DNA from: Umbribacter vaginalis
Lineage (GTDB): Bacteria > Actinomycetota > Coriobacteriia > Coriobacteriales > Eggerthellaceae
NCBI GenBank assembly: GCA_001552935.1
Contig: KQ959705.1
Coordinates: forward strand, 212,191-276,190
Direction of reading: 5' to 3'
DNA: 64,000 bases
The notes under the pieces are model-generated. The model ran no database searches, had not been told where the DNA came from, and saw nothing but the letters and a program-made list of their open reading frames with translations. Made by a program: the position numbers and the translations under genes. Below, in pieces: positions 10,439 through 19,213 of this stretch (its first letter is position 1; each line of letters starts with the position of its first letter).

Positions 10439-10857
10439 AGCGCCTAACAACGTGTGTGGTGCTGGTACGGCGTGTGTGGCGCTGACATGAGTGAGGCTGG
10501 TACGAGCAGTTTTGTTGCATAAACACGAAGCTTGGTGCAGCTCGGTTGTTTGGCACTTGTTCGGGTTGGCTGCGTGGTGAGTCGCTTACACGTGAGCAGG
10601 ATTGCAGCTCGATGGCTTGCCATCCGAGCGGGATGATGACACAGTGCACGGTGCATTCGCGAAGAGTGGCAGCGCTTAGACTTGTTTTTCACCATCTTGT
10701 AAGAGCTTAGCTTATTTGGTATTATGCTTCTGTTGCGCGCTTTTGCTCGTGTGCTGCGTATGAGGCTTGGTTGCTAGCGTGGCTCCATGTAAGTAGCTGT
10801 TCGGGTTGAAGCATTCGTGAGCAGGTATATTACTGCACTGATGTGCGCATATTCGTT
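10439..10857. other. Intergenic region without visible gene
   Basis: This 419-base gap between rsfS and tRNA-Leu has no frame with a plausible ribosome-binding site and protein-like composition. It contains GTGTGGTGCTGGTACGGCG-like word repeats near 10450-10510 and presumably the tRNA promoter. Nothing else is recognisable. Confidence 0.5.
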
Positions 10858-10941
10858 GCGGGCGTGGCGGAATTGGCAGACGCGCCAGATTTAGGTTCTG
10901 GTGTCTACGACGTGAAGGTTCAAGTCCTTTCGCCCGCACCA
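10858..10941 (+). tRNA. tRNA-Leu (TAG anticodon)
   Basis: The acceptor stem GCGGGCG (10858-10864) pairs with CGCCCGC before the encoded ACCA at 10938-10941. The D-arm TGGCGGAATTGGCAGACGCG is typical of leucine tRNA, the anticodon loop reads TTTAGGT (anticodon TAG), a variable arm follows, and the T-arm contains GGTTCAAGTCC. The 84-nt class-II length fits Leu. Confidence 0.95.
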
Positions 10942-11242
10942 TCTTTTCTCATATTGTTTCTTACGAAAATCAATACGCGTTTTCTTTCGTAGCTCTGTAG
11001 CAGGTCTTTGATAGTTTTCGTTACGCGTTTCTAATTTTCTCTATACGTTTTCTAGGAAAAAATAGCGCAGGCAAGCAAGATATTAGTGTGTCGTAGTGTT
11101 TTATTGTACGATCACAAATCCTACTTAACCTGCGCATACGTCGTGCTTTAATCGCGAGCGCACCGCGCTCCATATCACCATGAAATGCGTTTCAAATATG
11201 TACTAAACGTGCATCAAATGCGTTGCCGTCGCCTTACTAGTG
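10942..11242. other. Intergenic region with a long-armed inverted repeat
   Basis: No gene is seen in this 301-base gap. GCGCAGG (11065-11071) and CCTGCGC (11129-11135) form an inverted repeat. On the minus strand the second arm is followed by ATTTTTT, so it may terminate the minus-strand ABC importer operon. The 57-base loop makes this uncertain. Confidence 0.35.
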
Positions 11243-12367
11243 CTAGTTCTTCTTAAACGTCGACTTTGCTAACATGGTATGCACATCATTTTCACTTAAG
11301 GTTTTGTTGTACATGATCTTATAAAATTCCTGCGTTTCTTTTACAACGTCGAAATTGTACACATCAGGATACAGCAATTTGCTAAGCCACACGAGGCCGA
11401 TAATGCGGTTTGGTCCGGGTGGGCGATTAAGCCAGTTGTATGGAATATCAGGTATTTCATAATATTTGTTGTCTTTAATAGCTTTAAGCGCTGCCCATGA
11501 CGGATCGTTTTTTACTTTGTCGTAAATGCTGTCGGATGTAAACAGAATTATATCAGGGTTCCACGCAAGCACTTGCTCAAGCGACACCGTGCCGCCGCCG
11601 CGCTGCAGTTGCGCTGAGTTCTTGTCAACAACAACATCGCCGCCAACATATTCAATCGCTTCGGTATGAAGCGTGTGCTGAATAATGGTGCTTAGTGCAT
11701 CTTTCCCCTGGCCACAATAAATTTTCAGACGTTTATCAGCGGGAATTTTCACCCCTTGCTCTTTTACTTCCTTCAAAATTCTATCCGTGTAGTTGGCAAT
11801 CGCATTGCCTTTTTCGGGATTACCAAGCAGTTTGCCCAGCATTCTGAAGCTTTCCGCATTTTTTTGCAGCGTGCCATCAAGGCAAATAACCGGTATGCCA
11901 ATTTGCTCTTGCAGTTTGTCAAGGTCACGCTTGTAGTTTTCATCCCACTGTCCAAAGTCAATTACTACCTGCGGATTTGACGCCATCAAGGCCTCGCGAT
12001 TGAAGTTGCCTTTTTGGCCGTAGAATTTTCCGTATACCGGCAACTTGTCAAATTTTGGATCGATATAACCCTTTGTTGAAGGCGAGGGTTGCATAGCCCA
12101 TCCTACAAGCGTATCAGGGTTGATCGCGTAAATGGCAATATTTGCTAGTGGACCTGCGCTTGCTACGCGTTCAATCTTCTTGGGAAGCTGTACCGTTCTT
12201 CCTGTTGAGTCGGTAAAGCTTACTGTTTCGTTGGCGTTCGCTTGCTGCGCTGCTGCTGGCGCTGCAGGCTGCTCCTTTGGCGGTGTTGCTGGTGCGCTGC
12301 ACCCGCTGAGCGCTGCAAACAGGCCTATGCATACAAAAAGTGATAGCATTCGGCGCAATCGGTTCAT
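11243..12367 (-). CDS. Metal-chelate ABC transporter substrate-binding lipoprotein (FecB/BtuF type)
   Basis: A 374-residue periplasmic-binding-type lipoprotein with signal peptide and lipobox LSGC (Cys23). The two-lobe class III fold is indicated by ERVASAGPLANIAIYAINPD, LMASNPQVVIDFGQWDEN and GGGTVSLEQVLAWNPDIILF. The C-terminus carries NRPPGPNRIIGLVWLSKLLY, shared by iron/corrinoid-type binding proteins. The start at 12367 overlaps the ATPase stop (ATGA) with AGGAGG ahead, and is preferred to an in-frame start further upstream. The substrate could be a siderophore, haem, corrinoid or other metal chelate; sequence alone does not decide. Confidence 0.85.
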   Translation of the reverse strand: MNRLRRMLSLFVCIGLFAALSGCSAPATPPKEQPAAPAAAQQANANETVSFTDSTGRTVQLPKKIERVASAGPLANIAIYAINPDTLVGWAMQPSPSTKGYIDPKFDKLPVYGKFYGQKGNFNREALMASNPQVVIDFGQWDENYKRDLDKLQEQIGIPVICLDGTLQKNAESFRMLGKLLGNPEKGNAIANYTDRILKEVKEQGVKIPADKRLKIYCGQGKDALSTIIQHTLHTEAIEYVGGDVVVDKNSAQLQRGGGTVSLEQVLAWNPDIILFTSDSIYDKVKNDPSWAALKAIKDNKYYEIPDIPYNWLNRPPGPNRIIGLVWLSKLLYPDVYNFDVVKETQEFYKIMYNKTLSENDVHTMLAKSTFKKN

Positions 12368-13209
12368 TCCTTCCTCCTTTTTCCCTTTGCGCTGCTCGTC
12401 GAGCACGCGCGCGATATATGCGATAACGGTATGCAAACGCGCATAGACCGATTATCTCTGTGTAGTGCGACACTTTGCACTTCAACAGGAATGTTGTAGA
12501 GAGCTTCAAGCGTGTCTTCCGTAAGAACGTCATCTGGCAAACCTGTTTTGAATAACCCGTTACGACCAAGAGCAATAACCTTTGTTGCAAATCTAAATAC
12601 GTGGTCGGGCTGGTGCGTAATCATGACGATGGTGTAATTCATGCTGGCAAGTTGCTGCACTTGTTCCAAAACGCGTGCCGTATTTCCGAAGTCAAGGTAG
12701 GCGCAGGGCTCGTCCATCAGCAGCAATTTTGTGTCTTGAACCAGAGCGCGCGCAATAATGGCAAGTTGACGTTCTCCGCCAGAAATCTCTGTATAATCGC
12801 AGGCAGAAAGGTGTTTTATACCCATAAGCTCCAGTGCATCGTCCGCTTTTTGATAGTCGCGTGTCTTTGGTTGCGACAAGTCGCTTAAGTGCGGGTTTCT
12901 TCCCATAACAACCACGTCGCGCACCGAAAACGGAAACGGCGGCATATGGCTTTGCGGAACATACGCCACGTGACGTGAAAATTCTTTGCTGGTGTACGAT
13001 GCAAGCGGTTTTTCGAAATATTCGATGGAGCCACTGAGTGGCTTCAGCAAGCCAAGCATCGTTTTGAACAGTGTCGTTTTCCCGACGCCATTAGGCCCGA
13101 TAAGGCACGTTACTTCGCCTTCGTTCACGTTAAAGCTGATATCTTCAACGATAGCGTGTTGCGCATATCCGCAGCTCAGATGCTGCACCGAAATAAGTGT
13201 TTCGGCCAT
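12364..13209 (-). CDS. Metal-chelate ABC transporter ATP-binding protein (FecE/BtuD type)
   Basis: ATPase energising the importer encoded with it. Walker A GPNGVGKTT (38-46), the Q-loop region, the signature SGGERQLAIIARAL, Walker B LLLMDEP and the switch His in VMITHQPD are all intact. The C-terminal tail of about 30 residues, ending in a Lys/Arg cluster, is longer than usual. Its start abuts the permease stop and its end overlaps the binding-protein start by ATGA, so the order is permease-ATPase-binding protein in one operon. Confidence 0.9.
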   Translation of the reverse strand: MAETLISVQHLSCGYAQHAIVEDISFNVNEGEVTCLIGPNGVGKTTLFKTMLGLLKPLSGSIEYFEKPLASYTSKEFSRHVAYVPQSHMPPFPFSVRDVVVMGRNPHLSDLSQPKTRDYQKADDALELMGIKHLSACDYTEISGGERQLAIIARALVQDTKLLLMDEPCAYLDFGNTARVLEQVQQLASMNYTIVMITHQPDHVFRFATKVIALGRNGLFKTGLPDDVLTEDTLEALYNIPVEVQSVALHRDNRSMRVCIPLSHISRACSTSSAKGKRRKE

Positions 13210-14243
13210 TATGCACCGAAGCCTTTTCTGTTGCGCAGCATTAAGTAGAAGAAGAACGGTGCACCAATGATGGCTGTAATAATGCTGAGCGGAATTTCAA
13301 CGGTAAAGAGCATGCGCGCAAACGTGTCTACAAGCAGCAAAAACGATGCTCCCATGATAAGTGTTGCCGGCAAAAGCTTAAGGTAGTTCGAGCCTACCAG
13401 CATGCGCGCCAGATGCGGCACCACTAAACCAACCCAGCCGACGTTTCCCGCGATTGATACCGAAAGCGACGTAAGAAGTGTTGCACATATGATGATTATC
13501 CAGCGATAGAGCGTAACGTTGACGCCCAGCATGTGCGCTTCTTCATCGCCCATTGCAAGCACGTTTATCTTCCAGCGTACGCACAGCAAAAGCATTATGG
13601 TGGGAAGGAAAATAAATACGATGCGCAGATCATCGAGGGTGGTTGACGACAGGCCGCCCATCAGCCAAAAGGTGATAGCAGGCAGTTTTGTGTCAGTATC
13701 TGCTACTGCTTTTATCAGTGAAACAAAGGCGTTGAACAGCGATGACACTAAAATGCCGCATAAGATAAGCGTGAGTGTGGATTGTGCGCGCTTCGAGAGG
13801 AGCATATTCATGGCAGCGACAATCATTACGGCGATCAGGCCGACGATGAATGATGAAAGCTGAGTGCCAATAATGCCTGCTCCCAGTAGGATAGAGAGCG
13901 CGGCACCAAAGGATGCGCCAGATGATGCTCCCAGCAAATCGGGCGACACGACGGGGTTTTTGAACAGCCCTTGAAATGCGGCACCCGATGCGGAAAGCGA
14001 CGCGCCGATAATCATAGCAATCAGCACGCGCGGCATACGCACGCGGATAAGCGCCAGTTGTGAAGCGTCCATCGGCTGCCCGTTAAGATGTGCCGTCAGT
14101 GCTGATGCCAGTGAGTTTATGCTCACGGGATACCGTCCAATCGACAGCGCCGCAATAAGCACTATTGCAGGGATAGCAATAAGAAGCACAATTTCATGCA
14201 CGTTCCACTGAGTAGTGTGTGTATTGTTGTGTTGTTGTCTCAT
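13209..14243 (-). CDS. Metal-chelate ABC transporter permease (FecCD family)
   Basis: A 344-residue inner-membrane permease with about ten hydrophobic segments. Family landmarks include RMPRVLIAMIIGASLSASGA, FQGLFKNPVVSPDLLG and GNVGWVGLVVPHLARML, which contact the ATPase and line the BtuC-type translocation path. It is the first gene of the three-gene minus-strand operon. The upstream ribosome-binding site is weak and no Fur- or DtxR-like operator is obvious in the 278 bases before it. Confidence 0.9.
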   Translation of the reverse strand: MRQQHNNTHTTQWNVHEIVLLIAIPAIVLIAALSIGRYPVSINSLASALTAHLNGQPMDASQLALIRVRMPRVLIAMIIGASLSASGAAFQGLFKNPVVSPDLLGASSGASFGAALSILLGAGIIGTQLSSFIVGLIAVMIVAAMNMLLSKRAQSTLTLILCGILVSSLFNAFVSLIKAVADTDTKLPAITFWLMGGLSSTTLDDLRIVFIFLPTIMLLLCVRWKINVLAMGDEEAHMLGVNVTLYRWIIIICATLLTSLSVSIAGNVGWVGLVVPHLARMLVGSNYLKLLPATLIMGASFLLLVDTFARMLFTVEIPLSIITAIIGAPFFFYLMLRNRKGFGA

Positions 14244-14521
14244 GAGAGGGGTAGGCTCTCTATCTCATTTAAGAATAATTGCATGTATCAATATAGCGCA
14301 TGCATGCGTCTTTTGACAATGCTTTGTATTTCCAAATATTGTGAGAGTTGGAACATGAGCTTTGTGGTGGTGCAGATGTATGGGAACGGGTGCATGGTGG
14401 CACGGGTACGCAAATGCATGCAGGTTTGTACGCTGGAATGGAGGCGGAAATGGACGCGTGCAGGATCGTGAAAACGTTTCGTTTCTGCTATCGCAATCAT
14501 ACCTCTATTACGCTTGCGAAT

Positions 14522-14896
14522 TTATCGCGCCAACAGCCCCAACAGAAAACCGATGCCCATAGCGGCGGCCGAGAACAGCGCCGCGATGGCGATAAGCTTA
14601 ACGTCGCGGCGAGCATTTTGCTGGTTGCGCATTTCAAGGCGCGCTTTTTCGGGAAAATACGAATATCCATACGACGAAATAACCACCATATTCCCGCGCC
14701 CGCCTTGCTTCAGGCTGAGCACTTTCAGGTCGATAAGCTCGGCTTGCAGGTCGTTGTCGGGACGATAGGGAAAGGCACACCGGAACAGCGGATCGGCATT
14801 CGCTTCTGCTAAAGAGCGTTCGTAATCGATAAGACGGTGGAGCTCGCGTTCTTGCGCAAGGTTAAGAGAAATCTTCACGTCAAACGCACCTTTCAC
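14522..14896 (-). CDS. Hypothetical protein with C-terminal membrane anchor
   Basis: I do not recognise this 124-residue protein. It has a charged N-terminal region (about 1-95) beginning with a helix rich in Glu, Arg and Leu, a middle part with YSYFPEKARLEMRNQQNARR, and one hydrophobic segment at about 100-121 that would anchor it with the N-terminal part in the cytosol. Codon use looks like that of its neighbours. It stands alone between the divergent fec-type operon and thrS. It could be a small membrane-tethered regulator, but nothing shows this. Confidence 0.5.
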   Translation of the reverse strand: MKGAFDVKISLNLAQERELHRLIDYERSLAEANADPLFRCAFPYRPDNDLQAELIDLKVLSLKQGGRGNMVVISSYGYSYFPEKARLEMRNQQNARRDVKLIAIAALFSAAAMGIGFLLGLLAR

Positions 14897-15098
14897 ATTT
14901 TGCTACGGCGTGGCAATACAGAATTCATTGCGCATTTTTGCGCGCGTTTTGTTGCTTCTAATACTATCAGCTTGCGCGCCGTTTTTCCGCCACAAATAGC
15001 TATCAGCACAAAATTTTTCAAGTGCATTGTTTTCGTGAGGAACGCTCCACGCGCTACTTTTTGGTAGCGTTTTTTGGTATAGCTATAAAGGTACATGT

Positions 15099-15151
15099 GC
15101 AGGTGCTTGGTATGCACCCGGCATAAAGCAGGTGCTTGGTATGCACCCGGC
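15099..15151. repeat. 24-bp direct repeat in the thrS leader
   Basis: Two identical 24-base copies (15099-15122 and 15128-15151) separated by five bases. Each contains the self-complementary arms GGTGC and GCACC, so each copy can form a small hairpin just upstream of the thrS ribosome-binding site. No T-box consensus is present here. Confidence 0.75.
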
Positions 15152-15169
15152 TGCGAAGAAAGGATTGTT

Positions 15170-17083
15170 ATGAATATCGTTTTACCAGACCACTCCCAAA
15201 AAAATCTCCCCGAACACGCAAGCGTTTTTGACCTCGCGCAAAGCATTAGCCCTGCGTTGGCCAAAGCGGCGCTGGGCGGACAAGTGAACGGCGCTTTGGT
15301 TGACCTTTCGTGCGAATTGCACGACGGCGACGAAGTTACCATTCTTACTGATAAGTCGAAAGAAGCGCTTGACTTGCTGCGTCATTCCAGCGCGCACGTG
15401 CTTGCTCACGCGCTGAAAGATTTGTACGGCGATGTTAAATTTGGCGTCGGACCTGCGGTTGAGGGTGGATTTTACTACGATGTTGAACTTGACCACTCCA
15501 TTTCAGTTGACGATTTGGAACACATCGAAGAGCGCATGGCTCAGCTGGTTCATGATGCGCTGCCGTTTAAGCGCGAGGTTGTGTCACGCGATGAAGCGCT
15601 TAAACTGTTCGCTGACCAGCCATTTAAGTGTGAGCTTATTCGCGAACTTCCTGAAAATGAAACCATTACTACCTACACGGTGGGAACGTTTCGCGATTTG
15701 TGTCGCGGTCCGCATGTTCCCGACACGTCAAAAATTGGCGCCTTTAAGCTGACGAAAGTTGCAGGTGCGTACTGGCGCGGCGATGCTGAAAACAAGCAGC
15801 TCCAGCGCATTTATGGCACGGCGTTTTTCAAGAAGCGCGACCTGGATTCGTACCTGACTACACTTGCGGAAGCTGAAAAGCGTGACCATCGCAAATTGGG
15901 CAAAGACTTGGGAATTTACATGATGAGCGACATGGCTGGTGCCGGTTTGCCGCTGTATCTTCCTAAAGGTGCGCAGGTCATTCGCATTCTTGAGTCGTGG
16001 CTGCGCAAAGAGCTGTACGCGCGCGGCTACAAAGAGGTTATAACGCCGCACATCTACAAGGCTGACGTGTGGAAAACCTCTGGTCACTACGATTTCTATC
16101 ACGACAATATGTACTTCTTTAAAGTGAACGAAGGCACCGACGAGCAGCCGCGCTATTCCGAATACGGCGTGAAGCCTATGAATTGCCCAGGTCACGTAAT
16201 GCTGTATGCCAATTCTATTCACTCGTACAAAGATTTGCCCGTGCGTTTCTTCGAGTTCGGTACCGTGTATCGTCACGAAATGAGTGGCGCTGTTCATGGA
16301 CTTATGCGTGCGCGCGGCTTTACGCAAGATGATGCGCATTTGTTCTGTCGCAAAGATCAAATTGTTGACGAAGTGGCTGCCATTCTCGATTTGATGGACA
16401 CCGTGATGTCGGAATTTGGCTTTACGTATGAAGCTGAAATTTCAACGCGTCCCGAAAAGTCGATTGGCTCGGATGCTATGTGGGAACAGGCAGAAACCGC
16501 GCTGAAAAAGGCGTGTGAATTGCGCAAACTTCCGTATGAAATAAACGAGGGTGATGGCGCGTTTTATGGTCCAAAAATTGATATCAAAGTGCGTGACGCT
16601 ATTGGACGCATGTGGCAATGCTCAACGGTGCAGGTAGACTTCAATTTGCCTGAACGTTTTAACATTACGTATCGCAGTGCCGACAATACCGAAGAGCGTC
16701 CTTTCATGCTGCATCGCGCGCTGTTTGGGTCAATCGAGCGCTTCTTGGGCATTCTGATTGAGCATTACGCTGGTGCTTTGCCCTTGTGGCTTGCGCCAAC
16801 GCAGGTTGTTATTTTGCCAATTGCCGACAGGCATAAGCAGGCGGCACACGACATTGCCAAACAGCTTACCGATCATGGTGGACGCGTGGAAGTGTACGAG
16901 CAAAACGAGCCGATGCGCATCAAAATTGCTAAAGCGCAAACAAGCAAAGTTCCTTACATGATTGTATTGGGCGACAAAGAGCTGGAAACGAACACCATTT
17001 CAGTTCGCGAACGCAGCGAGGGCGATTTGGGCTCGTGGCCTGTTGAAAAGCTTGCCGCCATTTTGCAGGCTGCGCAGAAATAG
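15170..17083 (+). CDS. thrS: Threonyl-tRNA synthetase
   Basis: Charges tRNA-Thr. The 637-residue protein has an N-terminal TGS domain (1-62), the editing domain with HSSAHVLAHA and RGPHVPDTSKIGAFKL, the class II catalytic core with MNCPGHVMLYANS (motif 2 region) and FYGPKIDIKVRDAIGR, and an anticodon-binding domain starting near PTQVVILPIADRH. The start at 15170 with AAGGA ahead is preferred over an in-frame ATG at 15095, which lies before the direct repeats. Length and motifs are normal. Confidence 0.96.
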   Translation: MNIVLPDHSQKNLPEHASVFDLAQSISPALAKAALGGQVNGALVDLSCELHDGDEVTILTDKSKEALDLLRHSSAHVLAHALKDLYGDVKFGVGPAVEGGFYYDVELDHSISVDDLEHIEERMAQLVHDALPFKREVVSRDEALKLFADQPFKCELIRELPENETITTYTVGTFRDLCRGPHVPDTSKIGAFKLTKVAGAYWRGDAENKQLQRIYGTAFFKKRDLDSYLTTLAEAEKRDHRKLGKDLGIYMMSDMAGAGLPLYLPKGAQVIRILESWLRKELYARGYKEVITPHIYKADVWKTSGHYDFYHDNMYFFKVNEGTDEQPRYSEYGVKPMNCPGHVMLYANSIHSYKDLPVRFFEFGTVYRHEMSGAVHGLMRARGFTQDDAHLFCRKDQIVDEVAAILDLMDTVMSEFGFTYEAEISTRPEKSIGSDAMWEQAETALKKACELRKLPYEINEGDGAFYGPKIDIKVRDAIGRMWQCSTVQVDFNLPERFNITYRSADNTEERPFMLHRALFGSIERFLGILIEHYAGALPLWLAPTQVVILPIADRHKQAAHDIAKQLTDHGGRVEVYEQNEPMRIKIAKAQTSKVPYMIVLGDKELETNTISVRERSEGDLGSWPVEKLAAILQAAQK

Positions 17084-17264
17084 TGTGCCATACCGTGTGC
17101 GTATCATGATGAGCTGCGCGGCTTTAGTGTTGCAACTTAGCTGTTCACGCGATAAGTTGCGCAGCTTAGCTGGTCACTACTCAGTGACTGGCACAAGTTC
17201 ACGTGTTGCAGCGGGGGTGTTGCGCTGCGAGCGGTTCCACACAAGAAGCTGCGCAGAAATAGTG
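17069..17264. repeat. 17-bp direct repeat of the thrS 3' end
   Basis: GCTGCGCAGAAATAGTG, spanning the last codons and stop of thrS (17069-17085), recurs exactly at 17248-17264 in the noncoding gap. This looks like a remnant of a small local duplication. The rest of the 17084-17380 gap holds only the trxA promoter. Confidence 0.7.
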
Positions 17265-17282
17265 CTTTATTACGGTACGTGC

Positions 17283-17310
17283 TTGATTTATGTTCCATAT
17301 AAGATATATT
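17283..17310 (+). promoter_or_regulatory. Promoter of trxA
   Basis: TTGATT (17283-17288) and TATATT (17305-17310) are separated by 16 bases, about 70 bases before the trxA start. Confidence 0.5.
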
Positions 17311-17380
17311 GTAAGCAATTTACTTTATGAAAGATTGTATTCGCAGACGAGCTGGGCGAATACCAAACAAAGGAGAAAAC

Positions 17381-17686
17381 ATGGCTAGTTTAATTACATC
17401 AGCTGAATTTGATGAAAAGGTTTTAAAAGCAGACGGCGTTGTATTGGTTGACTTTTTTGCAACATGGTGTGGGCCATGCAAAATGATGTCACCTGTTGTT
17501 GATGAGATTGCTTCTGAAAATGAAGGCAAAGTAGCTGTCTACAAAATTGATATTGATCAGGCACCTGATGTTGCTCAAACCTATGGCGTTATGAGTGTTC
17601 CAACCTTTATTGCCTTTGAAGGAGGACAAGTAAAAGCTCAGTTAGTAGGTGCGCAGACTAAGAAAGCATTGCTTGATATTCTGTAA
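17381..17686 (+). CDS. trxA: Thioredoxin
   Basis: A 101-residue thioredoxin with the active site WCGPC (residues 29-33) and the conserved cis-proline stretch SVPTFIAF. It reduces protein disulfides with electrons from TrxB, whose gene lies about 7 kb away in this window. The start at 17381 follows GGAGAAAAC; an in-frame ATG at 17327 lacks a good ribosome-binding site and would add a non-thioredoxin extension. Confidence 0.95.
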   Translation: MASLITSAEFDEKVLKADGVVLVDFFATWCGPCKMMSPVVDEIASENEGKVAVYKIDIDQAPDVAQTYGVMSVPTFIAFEGGQVKAQLVGAQTKKALLDIL

Positions 17687-17863
17687 TTTGCTTAAGCTAT
17701 GTGTACTACACGAGTTGTATAGCACCTGTTGACCAATAGTGATAAAATGGCTCGTGTTTGTTGACCGCTCCAACGTTATCTCACTGGTGAGCATTTCCTA
17801 ACACCTTACAAGTATGAGTTACGCTGAACGATCTTATAGGCTGTTTATAAGCCAAAATATGCC

Positions 17864-17895
17864 GCCACGCAGGATTATTCTTGCGTGGCTTCTTT
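17864..17895 (+). terminator. Hairpin ahead of the PQ-loop-like gene
   Basis: Perfect arms GCCACGCA and TGCGTGGC (17864-17889) are followed by TTCTTT, immediately before the ribosome-binding site of the next gene. It could terminate trxA transcripts or act as an attenuator; the T tract is imperfect. Confidence 0.45.
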
Positions 17896-17914
17896 AAGAG
17901 AGGAAGCGACAATC

Positions 17915-18238
17915 ATGCCAGATGTGTTGGAAGCTATTATGCTTGTGTGTTTCGGTTTATCGTGGCCGCTCAATGCGTATAAGAATTATCGTGCGCGCAC
18001 AGCCGCCGGAGCTAGTTGGCAATTTATTGCCCTTATTACCTTTGGATATTTTGCTGGCATCGCCGCAAAGCTTGTAGCTGGTTCCATTACATGGGTTCTT
18101 ATTGTTTATTTATTGAACTTAGTTGCCCTTGCTGCTAACTGGATTGTGTATTTCCGTAACGTGAAATTGGATAAGCAAAAGCGCAATAAGCTTGAAGAAG
18201 CGTGGGTTGATCAGTTAAAGAAAGAACAAGCTGAATAA
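17915..18238 (+). CDS. Small three-helix membrane protein, PQ-loop/SemiSWEET-like
   Basis: A 107-residue protein with three hydrophobic segments (about 5-22, 37-57 and 61-82) and a charged C-terminal tail. The first loop reads WPLNAYKNYRARTAAGASW, resembling the PQ-loop of SemiSWEET half-transporters, with Pro kept but Gln replaced. The ATG at 17915 follows AGAGGAAG. If the resemblance is real, it would dimerise to form a transporter of unknown substrate. It stands alone between trxA and the minus-strand nrdG. Confidence 0.6.
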   Translation: MPDVLEAIMLVCFGLSWPLNAYKNYRARTAAGASWQFIALITFGYFAGIAAKLVAGSITWVLIVYLLNLVALAANWIVYFRNVKLDKQKRNKLEEAWVDQLKKEQAE

Positions 18239-18413
18239 ATAAACATAGCCAGCGCTATACTGCTTGGCGCATGTTCATGTGCGCTCGTTTTCGCAAACTA
18301 TGCCGCACAATCGCCAACGTTCGCGCTCGCTTACGTATGGTGTTCACGCCCGTTACGATACGTGCGCCTGCTTACACGCTCCCATTTCAACATGCTGCGT
18401 TCTTAGTGCGCTG

Positions 18414-18977
18414 TTATTGCGTGTGAGGCACCCAGTTGTGTGTGCTGTACAAGGGTTTATCGTGCCACAACACAACACGCTTTTCAGAGAGTGTTCTTGG
18501 CACATCTATCAGACGTTGGTTTGATGATCCGCGAAATCGCAGCGTAATATCTTTTTTCGCTTCTATAAAAGGTCCGTCTACTAATATGTTAATGCATGAC
18601 AGTATCTGGTTTGTAAATGGTGTGTGGCGCGGTGAGTGCTCGTCAATCAAATTTTCGTAAATATCGCCTGTATAAATCCAGATAGTTTTGTGTGGATACT
18701 GCGCATGCACCGCTTGCACCAGTGGCGCTATTCCTGCTTGATTAGCAGGCTCCATAGGCTCACCACCTAAGATGGTAAGCCCGTCCACGTAACGCGGCGC
18801 TAGGCTTTCTAAAATGGCATTGAGCGTTGCTTCAGTGAACTCTTCGCCGAACGAAAAATCCCACGTTTGTGGCTGAAAACAATGCGGGCAATGATGCGTG
18901 CAACCCGATACAAAAAGGGAAGTTCGCACTCCTTCGCCATTTGCAATATCAAAATATTTAATGGTGCCGAAGTGCAT
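18414..18977 (-). CDS. nrdG: Anaerobic ribonucleotide reductase activating protein
   Basis: Radical-SAM activase that generates the glycyl radical on NrdD. The 187-residue product has the cluster motif C-x3-C-x2-C at Cys26, Cys30 and Cys33 in GCTHHCPHC, an N-terminal YFDIANGEGVRTSLFVSG stretch typical of NrdG, and the GGEP SAM motif in ILGGEPME. It lies 236 bases downstream of nrdD on the same strand. The gap is GC-rich and non-coding, so the two may be separately transcribed. Confidence 0.95.
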   Translation of the reverse strand: MHFGTIKYFDIANGEGVRTSLFVSGCTHHCPHCFQPQTWDFSFGEEFTEATLNAILESLAPRYVDGLTILGGEPMEPANQAGIAPLVQAVHAQYPHKTIWIYTGDIYENLIDEHSPRHTPFTNQILSCINILVDGPFIEAKKDITLRFRGSSNQRLIDVPRTLSEKRVVLWHDKPLYSTHNWVPHTQ

Positions 18978-19213
18978 GAACTCCCCTTAGCTCTGATGCG
19001 CGGTACTAGTATTGTAAGGTACTCGTATGGTGGTGCGACCTTGGCGCAGGCGCGCGTCCAACTGGTGGTGCACCTTCACGTGCGGATCCTACGCGCCGTC
19101 ATGTTAACGGCAGCACCTCCACCGTGGCAAGGCAGTTGGTTGCAGCGCTTTCAATGGCGGCTCCCAACTGCGGTACTTTCAGTTGCGGATTTCAACCGCG
19201 GTGTCTCCGTGCG
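18978..19213. other. nrdD-nrdG intergenic region
   Basis: A 236-base GC-rich interval with repeated short words (GGTGGTGC, CAACTG, GCGGT) and no gene. ACTAGTATTGTA near 19004-19015 resembles one half of the NrdR-like palindrome found upstream of nrdD and may mark an nrdG promoter. Confidence 0.35.

Noticed and set aside
14348..14812. Plus-strand frame opposite the hypothetical membrane protein
   Set aside because: It is antisense to the better-supported minus-strand gene, with a poor start and no membrane or domain pattern.
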